From the NCBI RefSeq assembly GCF_023091745.1, contig NC_068913.1, forward strand, positions 13,782,001-13,846,000: DNA of 64,000 bases, given 5' to 3'. A program made the translations under genes and the position numbers. Below, piece after piece: positions 1 to 12,700 of the stretch. The notes beneath the pieces were generated by a model. It had not been told where the DNA came from and did no database searches. It worked only from the letters and a program-made list of their open reading frames with translations. The DNA is from Budorcas taxicolor (taxonomy: Eukaryota > Chordata > Mammalia > Artiodactyla > Bovidae). Position 1 is the stretch's first letter, and every line of letters begins with the position of its first letter.

Positions 1-588
1 AGTTTTGAAGCCATTATCTGGACTGCTCTTGGTGATTGTGAGATAACTGGTCAAAAGGTAATGTGTAATAGGTGCGCATTTAAGGTGTTTCCCGTTTAGC
101 TTCACACCTACTTTGGCAAAATATCCAGTAAAGGGGGCACTGGAATCCGAACTCGCTTCTTATTTTAGGAAATCTTTAAAAGTAAAGGATATTTTGATTG
201 GTTGTGCCACTTTGTTTTCTGCGATGCTTTGAGAATTAAAAATCTTACACTCTAGTACTGTACTGGCTGAATAGCCTTTTATATAAATACACGAAATCGA
301 TTGAAAAAGATAAATTGCTTATACCCTCTTGGCCTTTTTCCTCCAGCTTCCCATAGATCACATTCACATGACCTGGCAAGACTTCGGTTCATTTGCTGTA
401 AGAGAAGTCCAACACTTTCATATACAAAATAAAGCTAGCAATTTAATGCATTCATTTATTGTCACTTTAAAGAAAAATTTCTGACCACTGACATTTTATG
501 CTATTTTGTTACAAGATGATAGTAATTAAACTCAATTTTATGTATGTGATAGTGGAGGTAACTTTTATAAGTGTGTGCTATGGTCCTC

Positions 589-715
589 TAATGGCAACCC
601 ACTCCAGTGTTCTTGCCTGGAGAATCCCAGGGACGGGGGAGCCTGGTGGGCTGCCGTCTGTGGGGTCGCACAGAGTCAGACACAACTGAAGCGACTTAAC
701 AGCAACAGCAACAGC
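589..715 (+). mobile_element. Bov-tA SINE, 5'-truncated
   Basis: Typical Bov-tA 3' half (ggcaacccactccag, cctggtgggctgc, gaagcgactta) ends in an (aacagc) tail. It is bounded by a 9-base duplication atggtcctc at 580-588 and 716-724, which defines the insert exactly. Confidence 0.9.
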
Positions 716-1354
716 ATGGTCCTCCTATGAGCTAAACATCTACCCCCCCCCCTCCCTTTTTTAATTGTGTTTTTGTCTTTTGATAAACGTGGTCCTAATT
801 GCTATATTTAGATTATAAATTTCATCCTTTCAAGATCTGTCGTCCGCAGGGAAAATAGAATGTCAGGTGGAACCTTAAGAGTCAGTGTAGCAATCTGGGA
901 TTGTTTATAAAGCCTCCTCCAGAAGCTCAGCAGCAGCTTCTGTAGGTGCTTCAGTGTCTTGAGTGTGAAGCAGTACACCTGGTGTGTGTACATGCCCAAG
1001 CGGAATGTCAGGAACGTGAGCCAGAGATGGGGGAGAGAAATGATCTTACCAGAAACTTTTTAGCCAGCCTCATGCTTTAGCAGTGTGAAACAGTCAGATG
1101 CAATGCTTTTCACACAAGGATAATCAAACACTTGAATCACAGCATCATAAATCTTTAGAATAAGAAAGGACATTATGTTACATATAGAGGTTTAGGCTGT
1201 GTATTAAAATCTCCAGTGTGTGAGTATGGGTTTGCCTCAGGCCAGGAGAGTGAATGCAATTGAAATACACAGATTCAGTATCTCTTGTTTTACAAGCTAA
1301 AGAAAGTAAAAAATTGCACACTACAGAAAACAAAGCTTGGCAAAACTACATGCT

Positions 1355-1735
1355 ATCATTGAGCACTTATTATATGCCAGGTGCTGTTCTACTAAGGATT
1401 TTAAATCTTAATTTGTCTTTGCAACCAGCCTATGGGTAGATACAAATACTTCCCACTTCCTGCCCCCACCATTTTTAATATCTGTAATCAAGATGAGTTT
1501 TTAAAACTTTGATTGCATGTCCAAGTTTAATTGATAACATTTTCCCTACTGTTATATAAAATAATGGTGTATTTTATAATCAGTGGTCTTAGATTCAGAG
1601 AATTGCAGTATTATTTACATTTTAAAGATGAGGCATGAGAGGTTAAGTTGCCTAAAGACACACCATTAATCTGACTGAGCTAGGATTTAAAACCCAGTTA
1701 GTCATGTCTCATACCATTATGTTATATTCTGCCTT
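1355..1735 (+). repeat. MIR SINE, split or diverged
   Basis: It contains the MIR core (gagcacttattatatgccag) and, after a gap of unrelated sequence, the downstream MIR part (agatgaggcatgagaggttaag, and a degenerate ggatttaaaacccag). Confidence 0.65.
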
Positions 1736-1890
1736 TCTGGAGCCTCTTAGACAGTAGTAACGTATAAAAGGAGTGAGAAAGTGTTTTCCATCAGAACATG
1801 GGTTAAATCATTTAGAAATACTAATTCAACCTCACAGTGCCAGCCAAAAATTGTCTTACTCATTTTCCAATAAATGGTGATTTTCTAAAA

Positions 1891-2304
1891 GTTCAATTCA
1901 GTCGCTCAGTTGTGTCCGACTCTTTGCGACCCCATGAATTGCAGCACGCCAGGCCTCCCTGTCCATCACCAACTCCCGGAGTTCACTCAAACTCACGTCC
2001 ATCGAGTCAGTGATGCCACCCAGCCATCTCATCCTCTGTCATCTCCTTCTCCTCCTGCCCCCAATCCCTCCCAGCATCAGAGTCTTTTCCAATGAGTCAA
2101 CTCTTCACATGAGGTGGCCAAAGTACTGGAGTTTTAGCTTTAGCATCATTCCTTCCAAAGAACACCCAGGGCTGATCTCATTTAGAATGGACTGGTTGAT
2201 CTCCTTGCAGTCCAAGGGACTCTCAAGAGTCTTCTCCAACACCACAGTTCAAAAGCGTCAATTCTTCGGCGCTCAGCCTTCTTCACAGTCCAACGAGTTA
2301 CATG
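1891..2304 (-). mobile_element. BovB LINE 3' fragment
   Basis: The 3' end of BovB lies on the left (ttcagtcgctcag, gcacgccaggcctccctgtc) and the 5'-truncated end on the right. A 7-base duplication tctaaaa at 1884-1890 and 2305-2311 marks the insertion. Confidence 0.9.
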
Positions 2305-4140
2305 TCTAAAACTTCAGAATCTGACCTGTTTACTTGTTCCTTCAAATCCTGGTTCAGATGTCACCAGCATAGAGGTTAGGAATTCAGTGTTTCTACAGTG
2401 ACTAGTACAGACTTACCATCTTGTATTATAATAATTTGTATCTGACCTCCCCACATAAACTTTGAGCTTCCAAGGGTATTTTATTCATCCTTAAATCATC
2501 AGAGCTTAACACATAGTAGGAACTCTGTAACAGTTATTGGATAAACTGACTTTTGAAGTCCTAATTTCCTTCTCTTTGCCTCCCTGCATTTGGTTCTTTT
2601 GGTTTTAATTGAATTTCATGTTCTAAGAGCATGTTCTGATCTTAATTTTAGAAAGTAGTGTTTTGTGTTTTTTTTTCATTATTAATATTATTTCACATAA
2701 AAAATGACATTTTAAAAAGTAGTTATTCTTTTAGTTACATTTTTTTGTAAATTTTACCATTATGGAATCACAAGATATCCATGAATATTGTGATTATAGA
2801 CTAAAGGCATCATTTCTGGGATAAGAAGCCAGTATCAGTAGCCTTAAGAATAGTTCCAATCTGGTTAAATTTAGATTTTCTAATTGATAAAGTTAACTTG
2901 CTTCAAATGTCTTGGTTTTATTGACTTCTAATTCCTTTCTGTCATAGGCATATTTAATACAAATATGAAATAATACTGCATGGTTTGGAAAAATGAGTTC
3001 AAAGCTTCAGAAATTAAAACAAGAAGCAGCGTTTGGTCTCTCAGGCTTTCCCTTCTTTGGCTGCTAGAAAAATCCTGATCTACATGACACACTCTTGTAA
3101 AGAGGCACTCCTAGCTTATCTAAAGAAAATTGTAAATGGTGATTTTCAACACAGACAGAAGTATAACTTGCTAAGTGTGGGACAAATAAAATATTCTGCA
3201 GATCAGATTGTAAACTTTATGATCTGGTATTTTCATGGTTGTTAGCAAGAAACATACAGCTTTGTCAAGATGATTCAGTCTAAAGGTGCAGTGTGCCAGA
3301 GGTATTCTATTCGATGACAAATATAAGCCTCCGTTTATTTAGCAGGTCAGGTGTTTTTTTTACTTGTTTTTTTTTCAGGTTTGTTTTTTAACTTGTTTAC
3401 TTACTTTGTCTGCTCTTAGTATCTTTCTATTATAGAAAAATCATGCATAAAAACCTGAGACTTTAGATTGACAAACGAGAATGCTTATGCTTAAGATAAC
3501 AGAATGAAGGGAAGACAGCCATTCATCTAGATAATCTTTGTATTAGAGATAGCTGGAGTAGATAATTCTATCCCATTAGTTGCTTTTTTTTTCTTTTTAA
3601 AAATTCTGTTCTAACGTGATTTATCTGAGCACTTGGCAACTTTCATCTCACTGGTTGTATTAAGGTAGCTATCAAAATTATATGAAGCAATTGAAAATAA
3701 TGACTGTAGTATTTTGTTTTCTTTTGTTTGGGGTTCTTCTGGGTAAATTTTCAAAGGAAAATAATGTGCCAGCATATGTTAACATGTAGCTAGTATACAT
3801 AAAATAAATGTGTCACATTAATCGAACATTTAGATTTACATTTAGTGATTTGATTTTAAAACTGTTTCCTTCCCAGGAAAAGAACTAGTTTTAGAGTATA
3901 GAATTTTGCGGAGTTTTTTTTTTTTTTTAGAACTAGTTAATTTATTTTTAATCAGATATTATAGTATTTACTAGTGCTACTATTTTTATTATTTTGCTGA
4001 CAAATATGTAAAAGTCTGTGTCCTCATTACCTTTTCAGTTATCTACTTAGCAATTCTTTTACTTTCCTAACAGTTCTTCATATTACATTCTCTCTACTAA
4101 AATAGCTGGTGTAGTTTCTGTTTTGAGTAGACCTTAACTG

Positions 4141-4343
4141 GCTTCCCTGGTGACTCAGACGGTAAAGAATCCACCTGCAATGTGGGAGACCTGGGTTTGA
4201 TCCCTGAGTCAGGAAGATCCCCTAGAGAAGGGAATGGCTACCCACTCCAGTATTGTGGCCTGGAGAAGTCCATGGACAAAGGAGCCTGGCAAGCCTCAGT
4301 CCATGGGGTCCCAGAGAGTCGGACACACTGAGTGATTTTCACT
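4141..4343 (+). mobile_element. Bov-tA SINE
   Basis: Near full length, with the tRNA-derived head (gcttccctggtgactcag) and the usual tail (gagtcggacacactgag). Flanked by ttaactg at 4134-4140 and 4344-4350. Confidence 0.9.
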
Positions 4344-4438
4344 TTAACTGATAAGTTACAGAGACTGTTTCAGATACAAGGTGTTTTGTTTTTTTTTTAA
4401 TTTGCATATATTATGAAGAGTCACTATTAACTAGCATT

Positions 4439-4469
4439 TATTCAACTACCTTAATATGGTAGTTGAATA
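4439..4469. repeat. perfect 12-bp inverted repeat with 7-base loop
   Basis: Arms at 4439-4450 and 4458-4469 are exact reverse complements around the loop ttaatat. It lies in intron 1 outside any recognised repeat. Confidence 0.8.
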
Positions 4470-6619
4470 TTTTTCCCAGAAAGACCAGCTAGTTTTTAAA
4501 ATGCAGTGTTCAAAATGTCTTTTGGCTAGTGACAACTTTAAATCTGTCTTGGTATGAGGTTTTTCTAATGTGGGGTCTTGAGATTAGAGCTTTTGTTTTC
4601 TACCAGCTGAACTACTGAAAAATAATGTCTGAGCAGTAATATTAAAGAGGGAAAGAAGAATTTGGCATTTTAACACACACATTTTCTGGTGGAGAAAATT
4701 GATTATTTTAAGACACTGGTGTGGCACTTCCATCTCCACACAATCATATCAATAACCTCTAGAGATGGTTAAACAAATAGCATAATCGAACACACTGAAA
4801 ATTGATCCAGCTTCTATTAAGAAACAGAAGTCAAGTAACAGCAATAAGAAGAAGGGATGAAGAAAGGAAAACTTTACAGAATGCCAATTGTTTAAAATGT
4901 CTTATATAACTTTTTAATAAAATAAATGTGTTACTAACTTTTTGCTTGGTTTAATAGATGTATTTAAAGAGGTAGAAGTGCTGTAAATATGGAATTTTCA
5001 TCCTAATTTTAAACATTTACTGGATTTTTAATAGGATTTTACTGTATGGCCATTATTTAAAAATGCAGCAGCAGTGTTGTTTTTAGGAAATAATTGTGTG
5101 TTTCTATAGTCCTTTCTTTATTCCTCCGTGATTGTTTATGTAACTTAATTTTGTTTTTTAGAACTAGCATTAGTTTTTGATAATTGAAAAGAATTAAGAA
5201 CTGATTATTTATAGTTTCCTTAGAGAGATGTTATTAAAAAATCTTTAAAATACAGAAAAAACTGCTTAGGCTACATCTGTAATTACAAAAATATAATAAC
5301 TTATCATCTACTTTCCTTATCCAGTTTTCACCAACAGAACGGTGTACTATTTTCACTTTCCTCCCTGTTCTGTTTTAGAGTTTATGACACTGTGGTATCA
5401 ACATTTTCATTGTTTATGCTTACTTGCCTTGTGTTTGTATCACCTTTTATCTGTGTGTTGTCCAGACGACTGGATGGAGAAGAGAGATGTGTTGTACTTA
5501 AAATATCTTTGGCTCTTTCCTATCTCCACCATTTTGTTCTGTAGTATTCTTTTTACCAGATTCTCCGTCCTGACCTTAACTATTTGTAAAACAAATAGAT
5601 TGCTATTGACTGGTAAAGAACTGGAGATCAAATTTAAAAGCACATTAACTGTAACCCCACAGTTAATGTACACATCTCATTTCTCCCTCGTCCATTTGAT
5701 ATACTTGAACTTTTCTGATGCTTCCAACCCCCTTTTTAACCACATACATTGGTCATGTACATTAAGCTAATGTACAGTAACATGGCCAAAAGAAGTAGGG
5801 TAACCATCTGTCCCAGTTTACACAGGAGTGAGGGGGTTTGCAGAAATGGGATTTTCTGTTTGAAACTTCTCCCAGCCACAGTGGGAGGAGTTTGCTGTCA
5901 TCCTGACGGTGGAGGCAAGAGACAGTCGAGAGAAGTAGAGGATGGATATTAATAATAGCATTTATTACTGGTAATTGATCATGTGTATCTTCAGCCATCT
6001 TTTGATTAACAGTGTTACAAGTCTTTGTGAGATTGTAAAAGGATGACATTTTATTACGCATTTTAAGAAGTTTTTAATAAGTCTTTCTCTGTTTGCACTT
6101 TTACAGAGTAGGGATATAGCCCACTTCCTTCCAGGGAAGTTGTAAAAAATCAGGGCGTCGATTTATAAAATACTTCAATATTTACCAGGTTTCTGATGTA
6201 CTAATGCACGAAGTACTGTAATACTTGACTAGGAAGTCATTTCCAGAGTCTTCTCTTCTATCCCTGAAACTTTTGTTTCCCAACTAGAAGTAGAAGTGAT
6301 AAACAGATACAAAGGCTATTTTGAGGCAAGATGTCCCTGGAGGGAAACTTGCAGTAGAAGGGACTGCCAAAGCGTTGCCATAGCATCGGGGATGAAGAAT
6401 ATTCTAGGTGATTTATCTGTACTAGTGCCTCTCATTGACTTCAATATTAATATATTAATAGTTGCTCTGCTTCTTAAGGATGAGTCGTATGTACCTAGAG
6501 GGTACAGTGAAGTGTAGAAAACTCTGTGCTCTCTCAACTCCAAGGGTAAAATGGGATAGACAGCCAACGTATAAAAATATAACTATTGTTAGCAACATTA
6601 TTGTGTTTAATTATTACAG

Positions 6620-6716
6620 GCAATGATTCATGTGAATACCTTCTCTCAAGTGGCAGATTTCTTGGAGAGAAAGTTTGGCAGCCTCACAGCTGTATGATGC
6701 ATAAGTACAAAATCAG
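6620..6716 (+). CDS. CASD1: CASD1 exon 2
   Basis: The exon starts after acceptor ttacag and ends before gtaaag. Its first two bases complete a glycine codon split with exon 1, so the upstream intron is phase 1. It encodes residues 45-77, with the sequon Asn46-Asp-Ser and the segment CEYLLSSGRFLGEKVWQPH, just after the N-terminal membrane anchor. It ends two bases into the Ser77 codon. The apparent TGA early in the exon is out of frame. Confidence 0.96.
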
Positions 6717-9700
6717 GTAAAGTTTCTTCATTTATTATGTTTTTTCTTCTTGGCTAAGATGGGTCTTAGTATCTGGTAGAGAAGTGTTAATAGAGCAAAG
6801 AAAGTGGCAGATGGTGCTTCTCCATGTGATGGTAGAGAAGTGCTGACAGGGCAGGAGTGGGGGTGAGTCCAAAGGAGTATTCTTGCTCTAAAGCATTAGG
6901 GAAAGCTTTGGACCAATCTGCTTTATCTCAGGTGAGAGAAAACCAGGGGCCAAGGGCAATAGCCTGTGAATGAAAGACTTTTGCTTTGGGACTCGGATAG
7001 CTACCTCTTGCAGTTTTTCTGAGAGAGTGAGTATTAAGCAGTTACTGTGGTTCAAGTACATATGAAACACTTAATCGAATTAATCAATCATACACGAACT
7101 GGTAGGTTAAACAAACCTGGCCACCTGTTTCTAAAATGACAACATAACTGTATATAATAATCCTGTACTACTTTGTTCACAAATTATGTGCTTTGAAGAT
7201 GCCTGGGCTGATTTTCTGTATTCTAATTGATGTTTCCTTGTTGATTTCAGTGAAGCAAAGAACTGCCTCGTAGATAAACATATTGCATTTATTGGAGATT
7301 CCAGAATTCGTCAGTTATTTTATTCTTTTGTGAAAATAATTAATCCTCAATTCAAAGAAGAAGGAAATAAGGTAAAATCTGTCTATTTGTTTCATTAGGG
7401 TATTGTTTTAGCAGTTAGGCAACTGAATAGTTACAGGAGAAGTGTGCCCTTTCACGTGAACAAAAGAAAGTATAAAATTTTTAGTTTGGTTTTGGGAAAG
7501 GGAACGGGGAACAATTTGCCATTACGGAGCCATAAGAAAAAGAAGTGGTGGGTAAAGTATTGGCAAACCTTTTATTGACTTAAACTTTTTGTTTTCAGAA
7601 ATATTAAAATTCTTTCCATGGAAAAACTTAAAAAAAATTTTTTTAGAAAGAATAAAGAAGAAATATCCCTTATCCTCCTTTTAATATTTTGCTATATTTC
7701 TTTTCAGTCTCTTTTTTAAAAGACAAAATTGTAATAGATTAGCATGTACAATTTGATATCTTCTTGGCTACCACTTATCATAATTTACCATATTATTATA
7801 AATCAGTGTTAAGTATCTTCATAATGGCAATATACTAGTGAGTGGATATAATGTGATCCTATGTAATCTTCCCTTTTCTTAACGTTTTGTAGTTTTCTAA
7901 TTTTTAATATTTTATGATTTTAAAAAGGACATTTTTATTACATTTTTGTGTGAGAACTTTGCTTTTTAAATTAGTTCCTTAGGATAGAATCTTTACAGTG
8001 CAAATATTAGGTTAAAGAATATAGTACTTTAAAAATTATTGATTATATTATTCTTTCAATCTACACTGTAATTAGCAATGTACATTGGAACCTAATTTTT
8101 GTAACCTTTCTGGCACTGGACATTCATGCTATATAATTAAAATGACAGTGTGACAAATTTCTGCTCTTTTTAATTTCTCATTTTAGAAATGTTATCTTTT
8201 AAAAAACTAACAAGGACGAACATCTTTCTAAATGTTAATTTGTTAATTAGTTAATTTTTGTGAACTCTTTCATTGTATCTTTCTGTTTAATACATTTTTA
8301 AGTGATCTGAAGTTCTCATTTCTGTCTTTAATTGCATATGGTTGGGAGTGGAGAATAACAAGAAAAAAGTAAAGTACAAGAAAGTTCAGAATTGTAGGGC
8401 AGTAGCTCGTTAATTTATGATAAAAATCTGCCTGTACACATCACCTTGTCCAGTGGTAGGAAACTGAAAAATCGGGGACTTCACAGCTAACTAAGTAGTC
8501 TCATCATGATGATGGTTCAGTTCAGTTCAGTTCAGTCGCTCAGTCGTGTCCGACTCTTTGCAACCCCGTGAATCGCAGCACGCCAGGCCTCCCTGTCCAT
8601 CACCAACTCCCGGAGTTCACTCAGACTCACGTTCATCAAGTCAGTGATGCCATCCAACCATCTCATCCTCTGTCATCCCCTTCTCCTCCTGCCCCCAGTC
8701 CCTCCCAGCATCAGAGTCTTTTCCAGTGAATCAAATCTTCGCATGAGGTGGCCAAGGTACTGGAGTTTCAGCTTTAGCGTCATTCCTTCCAAAGAAATCC
8801 CAGGGTTGATCTCCTTCAGAATGGACTGGTTGGATCTCCTTGCAGCCCAAGGGACTCTCAAGAGTCTTCTCCAACACCACAGTTCAAAAGCATCAATTCT
8901 TCGGCGCTCAGCCTTCTTCACAGTCCAACTCTCACATCCATACAAGACCACAGGAAAAACCACAGCCTTGACTAGACGGACCTTAGTCGGCAAAGTAATA
9001 TCTCTGCTTTTGAATATGCTATCTAGGCTGGTCATAACTTTTCTTCCCAGGAGTAAGCGTCTTTTAATTTCATGGCTGCAGTCACCATCTGCAGTGATTT
9101 TGGAGCCCAAACAAATAAAGTCTGACACTGTTTCCACTGTTTCCCCATCTATTTTCCATGAAGTGATGGGACCGGATGCCATGTTCTTCATTTTCCGAAT
9201 GTTGAGCTTTAAGCCAACTTTTCACTCTCCTCTTTCACTTTCATCAAGAGGCTTTTTAGTTTCTCTTCACTTTCTGCCATAAGGGTGGTGTCATCTGCAT
9301 ATCTGAAGTTATTGCTATTTCTCCCGGCAATCTTGATTCCAGCTTGTGTTTCTTCCAGCCCAGCGTTTCTCATGATGTAATCTGCATATAAGTTAAATAA
9401 GCAGGGTGACAATATACAGCCTTGACACACTCCTTTTCCTATTTGGAACCAGTCTGTTGTTCCATGTCCAGTTCTAACTGTTGCTTCCCGACCTGCATAC
9501 AGATTTCTCAAGAGGCAGGTCAGGTGGTCTGGTATTCCCATCTCTCTCAGAATTTTCCACAGTTTATTGTGATCCACACAGTCAAAGGCTTTAGGAACTC
9601 TTGTAAGAAGAATCCAGTAGCGATTTTCAACTAGGAAAAGCTAGTGTAGATTTTAAAGCTGAATAATAGAAGATAACAAAGTAAACTTTTCATTTTATTT

Positions 9701-12700
9701 GATATCTATGAATGTATTTTGCATTCGTATTTATACATACAAAACTATACAGAAGATTTGAAACTGTTTAATGACGAGATTCTTACAGCTTAAAGTAAAA
9801 AAACCTCAGTAAACATTTTAAAAATAGATATCTGAATTTTAAAAAATAGTTTTACTATTTCTAGGCTTAGAATAGAGGATTTGAAAATTGGAATAATGCA
9901 TTTGGCAACAGTTAGTTGAAAAAAATCTATAATGGTTTAGTCCATGGCCAGAAGTAGCTACAATATGGTATGTTGTTCCTGAGCACTAGGTTTCCAATTT
10001 TTATTTTCTAGGGGTTCCTGGTTATCCCACAATTATCAAATAAGATGCATTTTATTTTATATACATTTTGCAAAGAAAGTTTTTTATAGTTTTAAAGAGA
10101 CAGTTATTTAGTTCAAACTACTGGTGGAGCATTTGCTAAATTGTATTTTACTTATTCTCTTCTCTCTGAACACCTTGAGGACAGAGATTGTGTGTTATCA
10201 TTATTTTTAAATATGTTTCTTACATATTTCACAACATAGCCTGGCATGTTGTGAAATTTGATTACTTTTTTTTAGCCTTGGTAATGGGATTCTTTAAGTA
10301 TTGAAGATAATTTTTTAAAATTTCTTTTCTGTACTGAGGAAAATTTTTTTAAAAGAAGCTTTAGAGCAGGATTCTTTTTTTTTTTTTTTTTTTTTCAAAT
10401 TATATTTTGTGGAAGACTAGTTCTGTAAGAAGCTCTGGTCAAATAAGTTTGGGCAGAGGTGGATATCATATCCTCCTCCTAGGTAGTTTTAGTTTAGGCT
10501 AGGATATTAAAAACTTAAGAAGTCTTGCAATGAAGAAAGCTGTTTGTGTTACTTCCAGCCAGAGGGCAAGCTAGATACTCTGGGGGCCCCTTCCACCTCA
10601 AACCAACTAGATCCTAGATTAAAAAATACTTGTTGATGTATTTCTAGACTTTGAAATGGGGGATACATCCCCCAGAAAAAAGGAACAAACTGTGAGGCAA
10701 ATCCAGTAATGGGAACGATAACAGTCAGTGTGCAATAGAGATTTGGGTTGCCCTGAAGATAGATGCCTGTAGCTACAATGCCCTGTACGTAGCAAACAAA
10801 GCTCTGAGCCAGCATATTTCTCAACAGTAATATTGATAGCCAGAGGACAGTAGACTGATAGCTTTAAAGTTCTGATAGAAAGAAACCTTTAACCTAGAAT
10901 TGTATCCCTAACATACGAATTCCTCTATTCTTGAATTATAGGACATTTTAAAATAAACAACAACTATGAGGGCTTACTGCAGTATAAACTTATACTAAAG
11001 AGTTTTCCAAAGAATAAACTTCAAGGAGGGAAATGATTCAGAAAAAAAAATGATCCGAATTAATGGTTAAAGAAAATAAGAAACGTGTATGAATCTAAAC
11101 AAACTATGTCAAATAATATCTTTTTACACTTTACAAAAACACAGTACTAAAGAACTGACATAGCATATAAGTCAGAGAGAGATGAACACAATTAAAGTGT
11201 TCTGATGTCCTCTTTACACTTTAAGGTATCATCTTAACTTAGAACTTAAGATGACCTTTATTCCAAGGGCAAGGACTGGAAGGATAGAATTAGGGTGGGT
11301 AATTCCAAACCAGAAGAAGAAAAAATAAATGAAACCAAATTCATCTAATATCAAATATAATACATAAACATACATACATAAGCACACACGTATGTGTGTA
11401 CTCTGATACACATATGTGAATACATACATATACATTTATATTACATGTTTAAAAATCTGTTTAATTTTATGTTTATATAAAATATACATATGTGTGAGGG
11501 AGCTAGAAATCAAAAATTAAGATGGAAACATTTATTATCAAAACAATATAAGTAGTCTAAACTTGTCAGCTAAACACAGATTTTTCAGACTGATTTCAGA
11601 CTGGCTGTCTACCATAGTGGGAGAATTACTCACTACTCATGTAATTAATGATAGTGCAAGTAAATGAGTAAATATAGGCTGTTAGTATGCTGATTTTATA
11701 AACTTATAACTCAGTACTTAAAGAATATGCTAAGATATTGGAGAATATCTTTCAAAGCACACATGAAATCCTTATTTTGATCACATTTTGGTCCATTAAC
11801 CAAGTCCTAACAGTATCAGGGAATTGGTGCCATCTCTCTCTTTTAAGTAAGCTCCTTTATATTCTTATTCTGATAAAAATTCTAAAAGCCTACAATAAAT
11901 GTTCCAGTGGTAAGTTGGTAGACATATTTCCATTAAACTCAGGATGTTCATTATTGCTGCTTCTATTCAGTATTGTATTATAGATCCTTAGGGAGACCCA
12001 GGCTCAATCCCTGGGTTGGGAAGATCCCCTGGAAGAGGAAATGGCAACCCACTCCAGAATTCTTGCCTGAAGAATCCCATAGATAGAGGAGCCTGGTGGG
12101 CTACAGTCCATGGGATAGCAAAGAGCCAGATATGACTGAGTGATTAACTCTTTCTCTCTCAGCCAAAGAAAGGTGGTACTTTGAAGATGTAAGGATTGGA
12201 AAGAAATAACTTGATATTTTATAATACAGTTATCTACATAGAAAATCCCAAAGAACCTATAGAAAATTTACTAGATATAATAAAAATTTTAACAATATAG
12301 CTAATTATAAGATAAATATATGAAAATTGATTGTACTGACTCAATAAAGCTGTTAAAAATTAATTGCATATCTACTTGTCAGGAATAGAGAGTTCAAAAA
12401 TGTTATTTAAAATATACTCTGTGCAATAATAATAATTTTTAAAAAACAGTACATAGGAATAAGCCTAGTAAATAAGCCTCCATCTGTATGTATGCAGAAA
12501 GCTTACAAAATTTTATTAAAAGACAATTTAGTTTTCTGAGGAACCTCCATACTGTTCTGCATAGTGGCTGTACCAGCTTGCATTCCCACAAACAGTGTAG
12601 GAGGGCTCTCTTTTCTCCACATCCTCTACGGCATTTGTTATTTGTAGACTTTTTAGTGATGGCCATCTGACTGGTGTAGACTGGGACCTCACTGTAGTTT

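Larger units (their letters stand above)
1..6619 (+). other. CASD1: CASD1 intron 1 (3' part)
   Basis: AT-rich intronic DNA with no CpG island and no exon. It holds a Bov-tA, a split MIR, a BovB fragment, the end of an L2 (about 2440-2550) and a second Bov-tA. The rest (for example 2560-4130 and 4480-6600) shows nothing recognisable apart from a perfect hairpin near 4439-4469. The 142-codon frame at 5342-5770 starts at GTG and looks like chance. Confidence 0.85.

Noticed and set aside
5342..5770. 142-codon open frame on the + strand in intron 1
   Set aside because: It begins at GTG rather than ATG, has no splice or poly(A) context, its residue mix (Leu, Phe, Cys, His, Tyr) is what T-rich DNA gives by chance, and it matches no family I know.
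8644..9282. 212-codon + strand frame overlapping BovB
   Set aside because: It is the antisense shadow of the BovB coding region and not a separate gene.
8673..9577. Minus-strand frames with reverse transcriptase motifs that could be taken for a gene
   Set aside because: They are parts of a frameshifted, 5'-truncated BovB retrotransposon, with the typical BovB 3' tail at the left edge.
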